Source: Ambrosia x helenae
Taxonomy: Eukaryota > Streptophyta > Magnoliopsida > Asterales > Asteraceae
Assembly: GCA_030844895.1 (NCBI GenBank)
Contig: CM061223.1
Location: forward strand, 33,947,435 to 34,011,434
Length of the DNA: 64,000 nucleotides
Reading direction: 5' to 3'
Both the position numbers and the translations under genes were made by a program. Below are positions 35,231-46,690 of the stretch, one piece after another. How positions within the stretch are numbered: the first letter of the stretch is position 1; every line of letters starts with the position of its first letter. The notes beneath the pieces are model-generated. The model ran no database searches and had not been told where the DNA came from. It was given only the letters and a program-made list of their open reading frames with translations.

Positions 35231-36039
35231 TCAGGTTTGATATCAAGGTTTTCAAGAAAAAAAAAATTTGGCTGATGAATTTTAAAAATTTCTTTGTTGT
35301 TTCATTTTAGGTGTTCACAATCTCTAATTTATTTTGAAACTAAAATTACATTTTCCTGGTGATTTGGTAGTTCATGTGTGTTGTGTCTTGAATTCACAAT
35401 AATTCAGGATATTGGTATTATATTCGGTTGGCTCCTTTTTGGTCAGAATGTTTTTAATGGTCGATTAAAATCTTTGAGGATTGTTATGATTTGGAATGTT
35501 TGATCAAGAAAAGTGAGGATTATAGGCAGTTGGTATTCGTGCTTGATTCGTTTTGTTCGTGTTTTGGTTGCAACAAAATTTTTTGAACATTGTTTTCAAT
35601 CTTTCAAACTTATTCCTTCTTGATGGTTACAATAAGTTTTCATTGAATTTCAATAGATAAATGGCGTCATTGGTATAAAAAGTTTTTTTCTTGGTTCAAT
35701 ACATTTTAGGTTGATTGTTAAATTTTTGTGTTCTTGAAGTTCATCAAGTTTGTTAAAAAAATGGTTGTTTGATTCTGTTATGAATAGAGCATAAAGAAAA
35801 TGAGTGTTTTTAGGAAATTTGTTTCGTCAAGAGCGTATCAAAAGTTGCAAGATTTGTGCATTTTTAAAATCTCCATGATTTTTGATTATTTGGTGCAAGT
35901 TTTGAATTGTTTGGATTTATTCTAATATTTGAAAAGATTTGTTTCCATCTTAGTAGGTTTTTGGATTTCAGTTAAACGGGTTCTCCACTTTTGTGTTCTC
36001 AATTAAGTTAAAGATATTTCCAATTTTTTAGTTGTTTGT

Positions 36040-36460
36040 TTAAACTGGTTCTCGATTTAGTTTTCAGGTTGGAGAGTTCTCGATAGCACAAACACTTCTT
36101 TTTCAAAAAGGAGACATGTTCGAAAATTTTAGTTCTCGGCTTTGAAGTTTGAAAATAACTTGTTCTAAATTGCAAGTTCTTAGATTTTGATCTTTAAACT
36201 ACATAGTTCTCAAACTGGATGTGGGGTTCTCGAATATTAATTGTTCCCGGATTGTATTCGAAATCATTATAGGTTCTCGGTTTGTTGTGTTCTCAACATT
36301 TATTTATGGATTCAAGTTCTCGGTTATGTTATCAAATTGTCACTTTTGGATCTACTAGTTCTTGAATTCCATTGTTCTCAGTTTGTTTTTGTTCTCGGAT
36401 TAGAGTTCTCGAAGTTTATTTGTGTTTCCAGATTGGTTCTCGGATTTAAAGGGTTTGTGG
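36040..36460 (+). repeat. cluster of GTTCTCG half-sites in the outer element leader
   Basis: Nine exact GTTCTCG words and several one-off variants (GTTCTCA, GTTCCCG, GTTCTTG) occur in about 420 bp before the gag start. The same word forms both arms of the palindromes in this element's 3' LTR at 56364-56389 and 56409-56426. Confidence 0.85.
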
Positions 36461-36480
36461 ATCATCATTTATCGATTGAA

Positions 36481-38859
36481 AATGTCTGCTCAACTTGATC
36501 TACTCAAAAATGAATTCAATTGATTTAGACATCTCTTAAATGAAACTGTTGAAGCACAAATCAACAGATTTACGAAACTTATGTCTAAAATGAAGTATGC
36601 CATAATTGAGGTGTCAAACAGTGAAGTTAACAAAACACTTCTGAATGCTCTGCCAGGTTCACATTATTGGGATACAAGTGTGTTTAAAATCAAGAACACC
36701 GAGAATTTGCATACAACAAAGCTTGAAGATTTGATCTCAATAATAAACAAGTATGATTAGGATGAGAAGCAGAAAGTTGAAAATGTTGCTGCCACTTTGC
36801 CAAGTTACAAATTTGCTACAACTTTTGCACCCGCTCCTGTTGTTGCAGTACCTGTTCAGTATCAGATTCCTGTACCGGTACGATATATCAATCAAGCTTC
36901 ACATGAGCTATTTTCTGATTTATGCTCTAATTCTTGTGTTGAAAAGGCTAAATTTTACAAAGGTTATAACTCTCAATTGGTAAGAGAAAATGACAAGCTT
37001 AAAGGAAAGATTTCTTGCCTTAATAGCCGAACCTCTGCCTACAAACTTATAGTAGAAGCCTTAGAAAAGGATGTCGTTCAATACAATAATGATTTAAGCA
37101 ATAAAACTTGCCTTGTAATGCATCAAAAAAAAAGTTATTGATGAACTTAGTGCTGAGCTAGATTCTTTGAAATCAAAATTTGAAAATGCCGATTTCCATT
37201 TTAGAAAATTTGATTGTTCTAGTGTGCTCGTTGAGAAAATGATAAGTTTAAAACTCAAGTTTAGGGAAAACAAAGGAGCTGGTATAGGTTTTGTAGAAAT
37301 TACACCTCTACAATCATAACTACACCGGATTGCCTCTTTCAGATGAGGAAATAGAAAATGAGAAAAATATGGAATATAGGAAGGGGTTGGTGGTTGAACC
37401 CACAAAGAGTGTTCCCATAATGATAACAAAACCAAAGGGTTTAGTGGTAGAGCCGGTTAAGTCTGTGCCAATTAAGATTGCTGAACCAGAAGGGCACAGG
37501 AAACAATCTAAGTATGTATCTACACTTAGTGATGTTCCTATTGCTAAGTTCGTTAAATCAGAAAGCAATGAAATGTGCAACCATGTTAAATCTGAATATA
37601 ACAACTCTAACAATGTCAATCATAACACATCTTCAATAAAATCTAATTTTTCTATAGGATCAATTGAATCTCTGTTGTCTAAAATCATTGCAAAATCTAT
37701 CAACTCTGGAAGCTCTTCAAGTTCGTCAACGGAGTCAGAAACATTAGATGGATCTGACTTAGAAAATGTGTTTGATTCAAAAATTGTCGGGACAGGATCA
37801 GTAAAAGAGGTAACTACAAATTTTGCATATGTGAATAATTCTAATGCTTCTACTTCATGAGCAGAAACAGTTTTAGTTGAAAAGTGGACTGAAGAAGATG
37901 ATAAATGCATTGATTCTAATAATTCAAACATAAAAACAATTTCTGATTCCTCTGTTAAATGTGATGTCAGTGTGGGTTCTTTTGTTGAGAGCAATGAACC
38001 GACTATGTCTATTGGTTCAAAACTTGATGATGGATGTTTAAAAACCTCTAAGTTATCAAGCACTGCTTGTCCTTATGTGCTAAAGTTTCTCTTGAAACCA
38101 GTAGTAAATGGCACATCTGAAAAATATGTGCCACCAAAACCTGTTTTAAAAAATGAAAAATGTTTTCAGAAAAATAGAAAACATATATGTGCTAACTCTC
38201 ATGCACAGGTTCAGGTCACATAAAGAAGGGCACATAAACAAACAACTGCACAAAGAAAAACTTCTCCTCATGAATTTTCAGAAACTGCAAGCGCTAACAG
38301 ATCAAAGAGTGCTACATTTGCAAAACAAAACAAAAAGTTTGAGGACAGTTCCAGCAAATCATCTAACATATTCTATTACTCGTATATATCATCTTCTGTT
38401 GGATCGAATGAACCAGGATATGCTCCTTACATGAAGAAGCAAACGTGTTACAATTGTATAATTCCTCGTCACATTGCTCGAAATTGCCCACATCGTCCTT
38501 ATGTTCCTTACTATAGACAACATCAGACGATTACACCAAGGGATAACTACTCTAAGTCAATGAAGGTCTCTCAACCTAAGACAAGGAAGAATGAGAATCC
38601 AAAGGTTAAACCATCTGATGGTGACTGGAATGCTGCTAAGAACAAACGAAAGGTTTTTCAAGAACAAAACAAATATCCAAATCTAAACAACCTGAAAAAC
38701 CAAAAGTGTCTACTCCAAAAGTAGCTAAATTGTTTGTTAAGCCTAAACAATTTTGGAAACCAAAAGCAGTAGCGATTCCAAATCTAAAGGACATGTGTTT
38801 GAAAGAAGTGTCATACATTGATGCTTTTGGACTGCCCAGGATCACTATGGCCTGGGTAC
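36481..38859 (+). pseudogene. outer Sirevirus gag with degenerate zinc knuckle
   Basis: It starts MSAQLDLLKNEFN, then hits a stop near 36520. Beyond it, gag-like text resumes (NRFTKLMSKMKYAIIEVSN, LLNALPGSHYWD). A long middle section with coiled-coil character follows (ENDKLKGKISCLNSRTSAYK near 36990). The zinc knuckle CYNCIIPRHIARNC is at about 38446-38487 with spacing CX2CX4HX4C. Several frame changes and stops make it non-functional. The large gag with a long coiled middle fits Sireviruses. Confidence 0.8.
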
Positions 38860-40918
38860 TGTAACAACCCGACCCGGAGGGGTCGGGTCGAAACGACAGT
38901 TTGGTAACAGACTTGCACAACGGAAGCAACGTTAACAAATATTTATTTGTTCATACAATTTCTAATTCAAAAATATAAATACATAACTTAAATAAATAAA
39001 CTAATATCTATTGCAGGGACGAGACGCGGCGGTCGTCGAAGCAGTTGAGGAGTGTAATCCACTAGTCGATCCGATCTCTTAACCCGCTTATCTCTAGATG
39101 CTCTAACCGCAACACAAATAGCCGAATCTTCTAACCAGATAACCTCTATTCTGCTACTAGCAAGCATATACCTCGCGGTTGCCATCCATCCAATTGCAGT
39201 ACCTGAACACATGCTTAAAGGAGTTTTGGGTCAGCAATTACGCTGGTGAGTCCGTATAAGTAGTAAGTGGATCCAAAAACAGTTTATCAGTTCAAATTAA
39301 GTTTACACAGTTCAACAAAGTTTAACACACGCGATGTACAAGCGACCCCTCAACCCTAACACTAGATCTATCTACTGCCATTATAGATCTACAAGGCATA
39401 ATATATGCCGCAACGGTCCGCAGGCCTCAGTGGAGGGTTTCCCGAGCCCAACGTCCCGGGTTCACTGTGCGTGGGGGTTTCCCCAAGTAGTACTACCCAT
39501 ATATTAAGCGGCTCACCTCTGAGTTAATGAGTGTCAGTATAATCCGGCAGCTAGTATCTTGTCACATCACAACAGTTTATAAAAAGGAAGCATGTATTCA
39601 CCCCAAAACAGTAAAACAGAAAAAGGGGAATGGTACACGGAACTCACCTTGGCAATGTATCATACGATCACATATCATCCCAAGTCAAGTTTCCAATCAC
39701 TGGCATGATCCTATTCAAGTTCATAAACATTAGTGCGTGTAACCAAAACCGTGGTTACACGTGTGGGCACACTTAGGTTCCTTATCCGAAATTCCTTTTG
39801 TCAAGTTATATTATCTTCTATTCTATTTGCATTTAATATCCGAACCAATATCTAATCTCCATGTTGTAGTGTTTCATAATACTCTAAGCTCTAAATGTTG
39901 GTTAATTAATATATAGTCATATGTATTCATATCTAAGTTTTTAATAATCCAACGTCCGATTATGTTATTGTCATAACTAGTCAAGGCCATAGTTGAATTG
40001 TCTTGGTCGCGATTCTCATGATTCATTAATATTACAAATCGTCCTATAGTTTCATCATTCGCCTTAGTTAACTTATCAAGTCGAGTCCATGTGATTTGTA
40101 TAATGTCCCATAATCAAACATTCCCTACATTGTCGTTTATAATTTAATAATAGGTCCCATGGGTCCAAGTCTTATATCCGCCAGTTCGTCTAGTGTTCAA
40201 TGTATGTCCAACATCTCTTATCGTCTAATGTCCAATCTATCATTGTTTCCGTATTATCTGAACATAATCTTACTTGTCTAATATGTATAATATGTTTGTT
40301 TTATGTAATACATATACATCTTAAGTTTATTTGTTAGTATTATATAACTAAGTTAATCCGAAATACGAGGCGAGGTCCCACACGTGATAACCATCTCAAA
40401 TAGTATCCTAAAATACTAAAAGGGTTCGGGTTGTCGCTTATACCTCTCGGGTCTTCTTCTATTGACCAAGTCTTCTGCTTGTTGACTTTTGTTGACCGAG
40501 TTAACCGGGTTGACTCGGGTCTTGTTACTTCATCTTCTTCACAGCAATCCCTAGTCACCATTATTTCCATCCTCGACAACTGAACCCTAACCCAAATCAT
40601 ACTACTAATCTCAGTTATCTCCCCTGTCCCTATAACAACAAAGGCCGCCACCACCAACACTCATCATACATCCATTACTACGATTATCCAAGGTAGAAAG
40701 GAAAGGGGTTGAGTTTCACCTGTGTTTGTTGATGATCTCTGTGACCACAGTGCCGCCGCCGCCGTCGCGTCTTCCTCTTCTCCGCCTGTCTCTCTCTCTC
40801 TCCTCTGCTTCTCTCTCTGTCACGTCTCTCTCTCTTCTTGTCCGGGTTCTCTTCTCCAGATCTGATCTCTTTCTTTCAGCTTTCTTTCTCTCTCGTCTCT
40901 TTCTCTCTGCGACTCTCC

Positions 40919-40952
<34 letters not shown>

Positions 40953-41089
40953 ATCTAGTTCTCTCTTGTATTATAACCAGAAAAAGGGTGAAAGGTGGAG
41001 GTGGTTCGTGGGGGTCGGTGGCCGGAGCTTCGCCGGAGGTGGAGGAGACCACCGGTCTCTCTCTCTCTCTCTCTCTCTCTAGTGATCTG

Positions 41090-41120
<31 letters not shown>

Positions 41121-41485
41121 AGATATGTGTGTGTGTGTGTTGTGTTTCAACAGGAAGGTATTGGGTGGTGGGTTGGGGTTTTTATAGATGCAAGGTTTTG
41201 ATGGTTTTCCTTAAAACCATCTATGGTTCTTGTGAGACATGTGTCACAAGAAGGTGAGGACACATGTCCCCTTTCATGTGACTAATCATTCGGGTATCGG
41301 GTGGGTTCGTTATCGGGTATTAGTTCGGTTACGTATCGCATTCTCTCGTATAATAATCATACATAATGACTCGGGTTTCTGTTTCGTACCAAAACATATG
41401 GTTTATTATTTATCTTTGGTTATTAATAATTATATATTAATAATATTATATGAAAAACTCTAGGCCCTAGGTCCGGGGTGTTACA
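38860..41485 (+). mobile_element. 2.6-kb solo LTR (Gypsy-type) with GGTAC target duplication
   Basis: TGTAACAACCCGACCCGG at the left and GGTCCGGGGTGTTACA at the right, with GGTAC at 38855-38859 and 41486-41490. No primer site, coding region or partner LTR is present, as expected of recombination between the two LTRs of a full element. Inside is a CT-rich block (about 40790-41100) followed by (TA)n and (GT)n. The serine/leucine-rich frames across that block are artefacts. Confidence 0.88.
40788..41121. repeat. CT-rich and (TA)n low-complexity block in the solo LTR
   Basis: Several CTCTCT runs are broken by short unique pieces, then a TATATATATATA run. Confidence 0.9.
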
Positions 41486-41490
41486 GGTAC

Positions 41491-41606
41491 CAATATCTAA
41501 CTAATCTCCTTATTGATGCAGGGACAGCCAAGGAGGATTATCAACAACCACTGGTGTGTTGGTAGTGGTTGTTCCAAGCATACGTTAGGTGACATCTCTC
41601 TGTTAC
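41491..41606 (+). pseudogene. outer Sirevirus protease remnant
   Basis: Read in the right frame near 41552 it gives WCVGSGCSKHTLGDISLLL, the copia protease start. The active-site DSG reads GSG, so the catalytic aspartate is lost. The text is cut at 41606 by the inner Sirevirus and resumes after 54427 with YLSFEGDKGGKVSMAG. Confidence 0.8.
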
Positions 41607-42066
41607 TGTAAGTCCCAAATGCTAGATCTTGTTAAGTGCAAGAGATTGTTATCACTTAGAAACACCTATGGATTAGGTGTTTTAAGTGATTAATCTTCTA
41701 CAATAAAAGAAACTAGATGACCATGAATAAAACCGACACACACAATGAATAACATGATGATTCCATTTCTGATTTGATGATGAATAACCTTGGAATACAC
41801 AGACAAGTACGCACCTATTCACGTGTGCTACAAAGATTAACCAAAAACCCTAAAGAAACAAGCTGCACACACACATTCTATTTATAGGAGGAGTTGGGCC
41901 TGCGCACTTAACATAAGTGCGCAGGGCCCGTCCAGTTAAGTGCGCAGCTAGGGTTTCCCACAAACAACTTTGTCTAAATAACATAACTAACCCTCTAACT
42001 ATCAAGCTATACAATAACCATCAAAAGTCTATGATCTAGTAACTGTGGTCTCAATATAACCCAACA
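41607..42066 (-). repeat. 3' LTR of the inner Sirevirus
   Basis: In element sense it starts TGTTGGGTTATATTGAG (42066 downward) and ends GGGACTTACA. TATA box CTATAAATAG lies at 41887-41878 and the palindrome CTGCGCACTTA-TGT-TAAGTGCGCAG at 41924-41900, directly upstream in element sense. Confidence 0.95.
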
Positions 42067-44781
42067 ATACTCCCCCTAGACCACAGCTACCAGTTCTTCC
42101 ATCTTCAATCAATCTCAACCTCGCTTTGCTCCCCCTCAGCCTGTTCCGGGGGTCTTGAATGTACAGTGCGACTGGATCTTTTTCAACCACTGGAGGATCT
42201 TGAGTAGATTCTGTTGCAGGTCTTTCCGGATCAGCTACTGTTGCAGGATCTTCTGTCTGTACCTCTGAAGTGGTCTCGACTTCAGGTTGAGTAACTTCTG
42301 CAGCAGCAGCATCAGCAGCTTGGGCAGCCTTCTCCCAGTCTTCCTTTTCTTTGTCTGCTGCATTGATCCTGTCAACTATATCAAGCAATTCCTGCTTTAG
42401 CTTCATTGCCCGATCAACCGCCCTTCTAAATAAGACGGCCTCCTCAAATAACGCGTTCCCGGCACCCACATTAATCTGATTTGCAAACAGCATATTCAGA
42501 TCTGACAGATTAAATGCAAACACATCTACTGGATCCAAAATCCTCATAGCCTCCGAATCGTCCTGCAATTTAATGACTGCTTCACCAGTGTTGCTGTCGT
42601 AAAACCACTTCTTAAAGTACCTCAGCATAACTGGAACCTCAGATCGAATAGGAACTCGTGTGACGACCCGAGGAGGGTCAATCACATAAGTTATCATGCC
42701 TCGTCCTGTTGCTAGATCGATTCTTCTCTTGGAGATCTGTCTCCTCGGTTTCTGCGGCTTGAAGATTTGGAAATCAGTGTCACATTCTTTCCTTATGAAC
42801 CACTCAAGCATGGACCCCGTGGTGTCGTGGGTGTGGTTGATGAATGGGGCCCTGCTAAGCTCCCTGATATCCCATCGAGGTAGAGACTTCAGTTCCTTTT
42901 GACCCCTGAAGTACTGTATCACTCCCCCTCTTCTCTTCACAGCAAATAACCTTTTCTCTTCATCATACTTCCAGGAGATAGTCCTCTCCTTGTGAGCTGA
43001 CCTGGTGTGATGGATGTTTTGATGTAGGGCTGGAATGGTGATGGGCTTTCTAGGAAACCAAGTTGATCTTTCAGGATCCAACTTATGCCCATCTGATGTC
43101 TCGTATACAACTTCTTCATCCATTCCCATCTCCACAAATCTATCAGGCATCTCATCTTCACTAATCTCGTCCACCTCACTTTCTTCAGCAACTCTTTCTT
43201 TTTCTTTCTCTTCCTCCAGAAATTTTCCAAAGTCAAATACCTCATCAAATGTTGCGCTAGTAGCACCAGTTTGCTGCTTCTTGAACTCTTGGAACATATC
43301 AAACATTTTCATCTGAACCTGATTCTGAAACTTGATCATGTATCGTTGATCCTTGATGATTTTCTCCATGTTCTTGTTCTTGTGCTTGAGCTTCTTCACT
43401 TTCTTTCTCAGGTCTTGATTGTTGTGCACATCACTTTTCAGGGTACAGATTTCCCTGGCAGCCGTCTTTCCAACCTCTTTCACAAGCTTCTCATACAGTT
43501 CCTGATGCACCGGTTTGCGACGTGGTGCAGCAGAAGCTGAGGAGGATGGTTCAGCTGGCTGTTGAGCTGGAGCAGCAGCTGTGGTTGTTCTGGTTGTTCT
43601 GGTTGTTCTGGTTGTTCTGGTTGTTCTGCCCTGAAAATGGATTCCAAGATCACTTGTTGCTCGATATCGTCTTGAGTCATTACACGAGGAATCTCTGACT
43701 GAGAAAGTTGTTCTCTCCTTTTCTTTCTTGCCGCCCTCTCGAACTCAGCAACTTGTTGAAGGACTTCAGCAGTTTCAAGTTGTTCAGGTGTCAGTGTTTC
43801 TCTTCCTTCTTGTAATAAACCAGCTGGCCTATTCCTTTTGCTGGGCTTTGATGGAGCAGTTTCAGTAGCTACTCTTTTGCCCCTGGCCTTCTCTAGAGCA
43901 ATCTCTTCAGCAGTCGGCTGGGCTGAAGATGGAGCAGGGTCAGATGATCCAGGTGTAGAAGCAGCAGTGAATTGTTGACGAGATTCTGTAACATCTGACC
44001 TTCTCTTCTTGATCTTGTTGTACAGCTCCATGACCACAGGATATCGCTAGGCTGCATACATATTCTCCAGCATGGGTTCCCAGTCAGGCGTGTTGCACTC
44101 AGTAAAGAATCGTGCACCTTTGGTGAAATTGTATTGATCACCAAGGGGCAGATTCTCGTGTTGTGCGTTGATCATCATCTGAACGAACCTTGGGTACATA
44201 ACCCATTTTCCTGACCCAGCTTCAGCATTCTTTACCATGTAATCAAAGATCATGCCCGACAAGTTGAAGACTTCATTCTTGCAAATCTTTATCATTGCGG
44301 TCGACCATTCAGTGCTGAGCGCGTTGTAGCCTCCTTTTCTATGACACAGAGACATAATGAATACGTGACTGATTAGTCTCCAGTCTCTTGTCAGCTGGCT
44401 TTTCTTGATATCGCCTCTCTTGTCAAACTCTCCCTTGTAACCGAAATTCTTGAACTGTTGGTGAATGTCTGCTTTGGGCATAAATCTGACAGTTCCTGGC
44501 TGATCTTGAAGTCTCAGCACGTTCCGAACGATATCTTCAGTGATGATTACAGCCTTGTTTCGGACCGTAGCATTGATTCGCTTGACTCTTCCAGCAGTTT
44601 CAACTCGAGCAGACCTCCAGAAGTCTTCAATGTGAGAACGGTAGACTGGTACAATGTGCTGCACAGCATATCCGACTTTGCTGCGTCTGATCCAAGTCAC
44701 TACGTCTTTAAACTTGACATCATCGGTTTCAAGATTCATCGGCTGATTGTGCATTCCTCTCGGATCCCAGTCGAGTGCCAT
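42029..44781 (-). pseudogene. inner Sirevirus third ORF (env-like position), interrupted
   Basis: MALDWDPRGMHNQPMNLE at 44781 is directly preceded by an acceptor-like TTTAAACAG. The frame runs to an in-frame TAG at 44047-44049 and continues in the same frame to about 43570. There a QPE repeat (CTGGTTGTT units on the plus strand) precedes a frame change, and the rest reads to a stop at 42029 inside the 3' LTR. The amino part (about 245 residues) is a basic, folded-looking domain. The middle is KKRR-, Gln- and Pro-rich, and the end has heptad-like helices (KELLDIVDRINAADKEKEDW type). No signal peptide or membrane segment is seen, so although it sits where Sirevirus env-like genes sit, an envelope role is not supported. 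Function unknown. Confidence 0.8.
42067..42081 (-). promoter_or_regulatory. polypurine tract of the inner Sirevirus
   Basis: In element sense TCTAGGGGGAGTAT immediately precedes the 3' LTR. It lies inside the end of ORF3, whose frame runs on into the LTR to 42029. Confidence 0.85.
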
Positions 44782-46690
44782 CTGTTTAAACCAAGAGCAC
44801 GAAAAGCCAATTAGATCTCTTGAATACGAATCGACGACCAATAACTGACCTTAGACTTAAACTTCGATGGACAACGTACTTAGACTTAGATTTTATTATT
44901 ATTATTTTTTTAAGTTTTGTAATTTTAATAGTCATAGGATTAAGGTTTGATGGATTTGTTTCATCAGTGTCCATGATACGTTTGATTTTCAGTTTTAAGA
45001 TCATTAACGTCCGGGTTTAAGTACGCAGTCCGTTCAAGTGTCTTAATGGTCAAGATAAGGGTCACATTTTGTTTAAAGTTCAAGTAAGCATGTCCACAAG
45101 TGTGTAGGCCAATTCAAAATCAATTAAGTCAAGTACTCAGTCAAGTACGCACATACTTGACTGAGCACTTAGGTTAGTACGCAGGCTCTAGACAAATGCG
45201 CAGATCTAATCATACACGGGCATGGTAACCCCTTGGCAACACATTCAAATCTGCGTACTAGCCAAGTACGCAGATACTTAAACCTTCGTTTAAGATTTTA
45301 ATGTTCACAGCCAAGTACGCAGGTCATTAGGGATTCAAAGGCTTTGTATGATTATGAGACAAGTTCGCAGTCTCTATGAGACAAGTGCGCACTGTTCATT
45401 ATCAAGTACGCAGTCTTCAACAGGTTCAAAAACCCATCTTCAAACATGAAACCAATTGATTTAAACCATCTTATGAAGCCTGTAATCACAACAAGAGACC
45501 ATCAGTTCATATTAACTACCTTAATCAGTGTCAAGAATCAACAAGAAATGATGTGAACAGAAGATTGGGGATGCAAGGTGATTAATGAATGCTAATGATG
45601 ATTAAGAATAGAATGTATGATGATGAACGGTGAGGATGAACAGATATGGTTAAAGTGAGTAGGTTTAAAGAAGATAAAATCTGTTAAAAAAAATAACTGA
45701 GAATATATAAAGTTACCAAATGGGCCTGCGCACTTGAGTCAAGTGCGCAGGGCCCAATTAAGTACGCATGGCTCATAATTTGGCCCAATAAGAGTTTAAA
45801 GGCCCAAATCCATTTTAGTATGTGGGGTTTTACCAGATCTCACATTCTGCATTCAAGATCATACTAACCATACCTGCCAGAACCCGTTTCAATTTCCCGT
45901 TGGATAGCTGCAGCCTAAGAACAATTATCGGTATGCTTGTCCACTTAAATCCATGCCTTTTCTCTTTAAACATGTGTTTGGTGATGCTGTTTATCATGTT
46001 CTTCGATAATATTGACGAAAATTTTATGGACCCCACAGTGTGCTAGGTATTGGCCTACCGATCCTCAAGGTTTATGCAAAAATAATGATGAGAGCTTCAG
46101 GTCTATGTTACCATAAGCAAAGAAGATGATCATTATCTTGATCAGATGATGAGAGCTTTAGGTCTATGTTACCATAAGCAGAGAAGATGATCATCTAATC
46201 GTTTGGTGAGCTATTTAAATATGTTTGCACGTCACTAACATTGCGTGTCTTTTGCTGCTCAGTTTCAAAAATTTTCTTAGCCCCACATTGGTAGCTTGCA
46301 CTCTTAGGTGTCTTTTGATTTACCTATGCACAAAATTTTCTGTGTCTTTTAATTTCTCAACCTATGTATGACCGGACTCAGCTTGTGCAGACCTATAGCA
46401 CAGTGGGAATCCAGCTTTCCCTGTAGATCTTCATTGTTAATCACCTATTAGCAGTTTACTTGATTCCAGGCTGAATCTACCGACACATCGTTGCTTGAGG
46501 CCACAACATCCTCTGGGTCCTATTCACATGCTGACGAGATATGATTAGTTCCTATCATTTCCTGAAGTAATTTTGCATTAGGGATGGACTAGTTTTACTT
46601 TCTCCCTAAAAATCTTGTTTTAAGCAAAAAGAAGATTTTTCTGTAAAATATGCACAAGTAAAGTTTTTATTTTTTTATTTTTTATTTTTT
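44782..46690 (-). other. pol-ORF3 spacer with half-sites and a putative internal promoter
   Basis: No gene is seen in 1.9 kb. At 45000-45420 there are about nine AAGTRCGCA words. At 45726-45750 the full palindrome recurs, followed in element sense by a TATA-like box at 45706-45716. At 46086-46200 a 60-bp unit (GGTCTATGTTACCATAAGCA) is tandemly doubled. Confidence 0.75.
45706..45750 (-). promoter_or_regulatory. possible internal promoter: palindrome plus TATA box ahead of ORF3
   Basis: A perfect palindrome with 12-bp arms CTGCGCACTTGA/TCAAGTGCGCAG and one centre base (45726-45750), embedded in GGGCC...GGGCCC like the LTR copy, is followed about 10-15 bp later in element sense by TTTATATATTC. 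The LTR has the same palindrome about 12 bp from CTATAAATAG. A CT-rich leader-like stretch follows, then ORF3 with an acceptor-like site before its ATG. Confidence 0.5.

Noticed and set aside
40726..41201. Ser/Leu-rich frames in the solo LTR
   Set aside because: They run through CTCTCT low-complexity DNA inside an LTR with clear ends.
42029..44781. True retroviral envelope gene
   Set aside because: No signal peptide, membrane span or cleavage-like site is visible; only the position is env-like.
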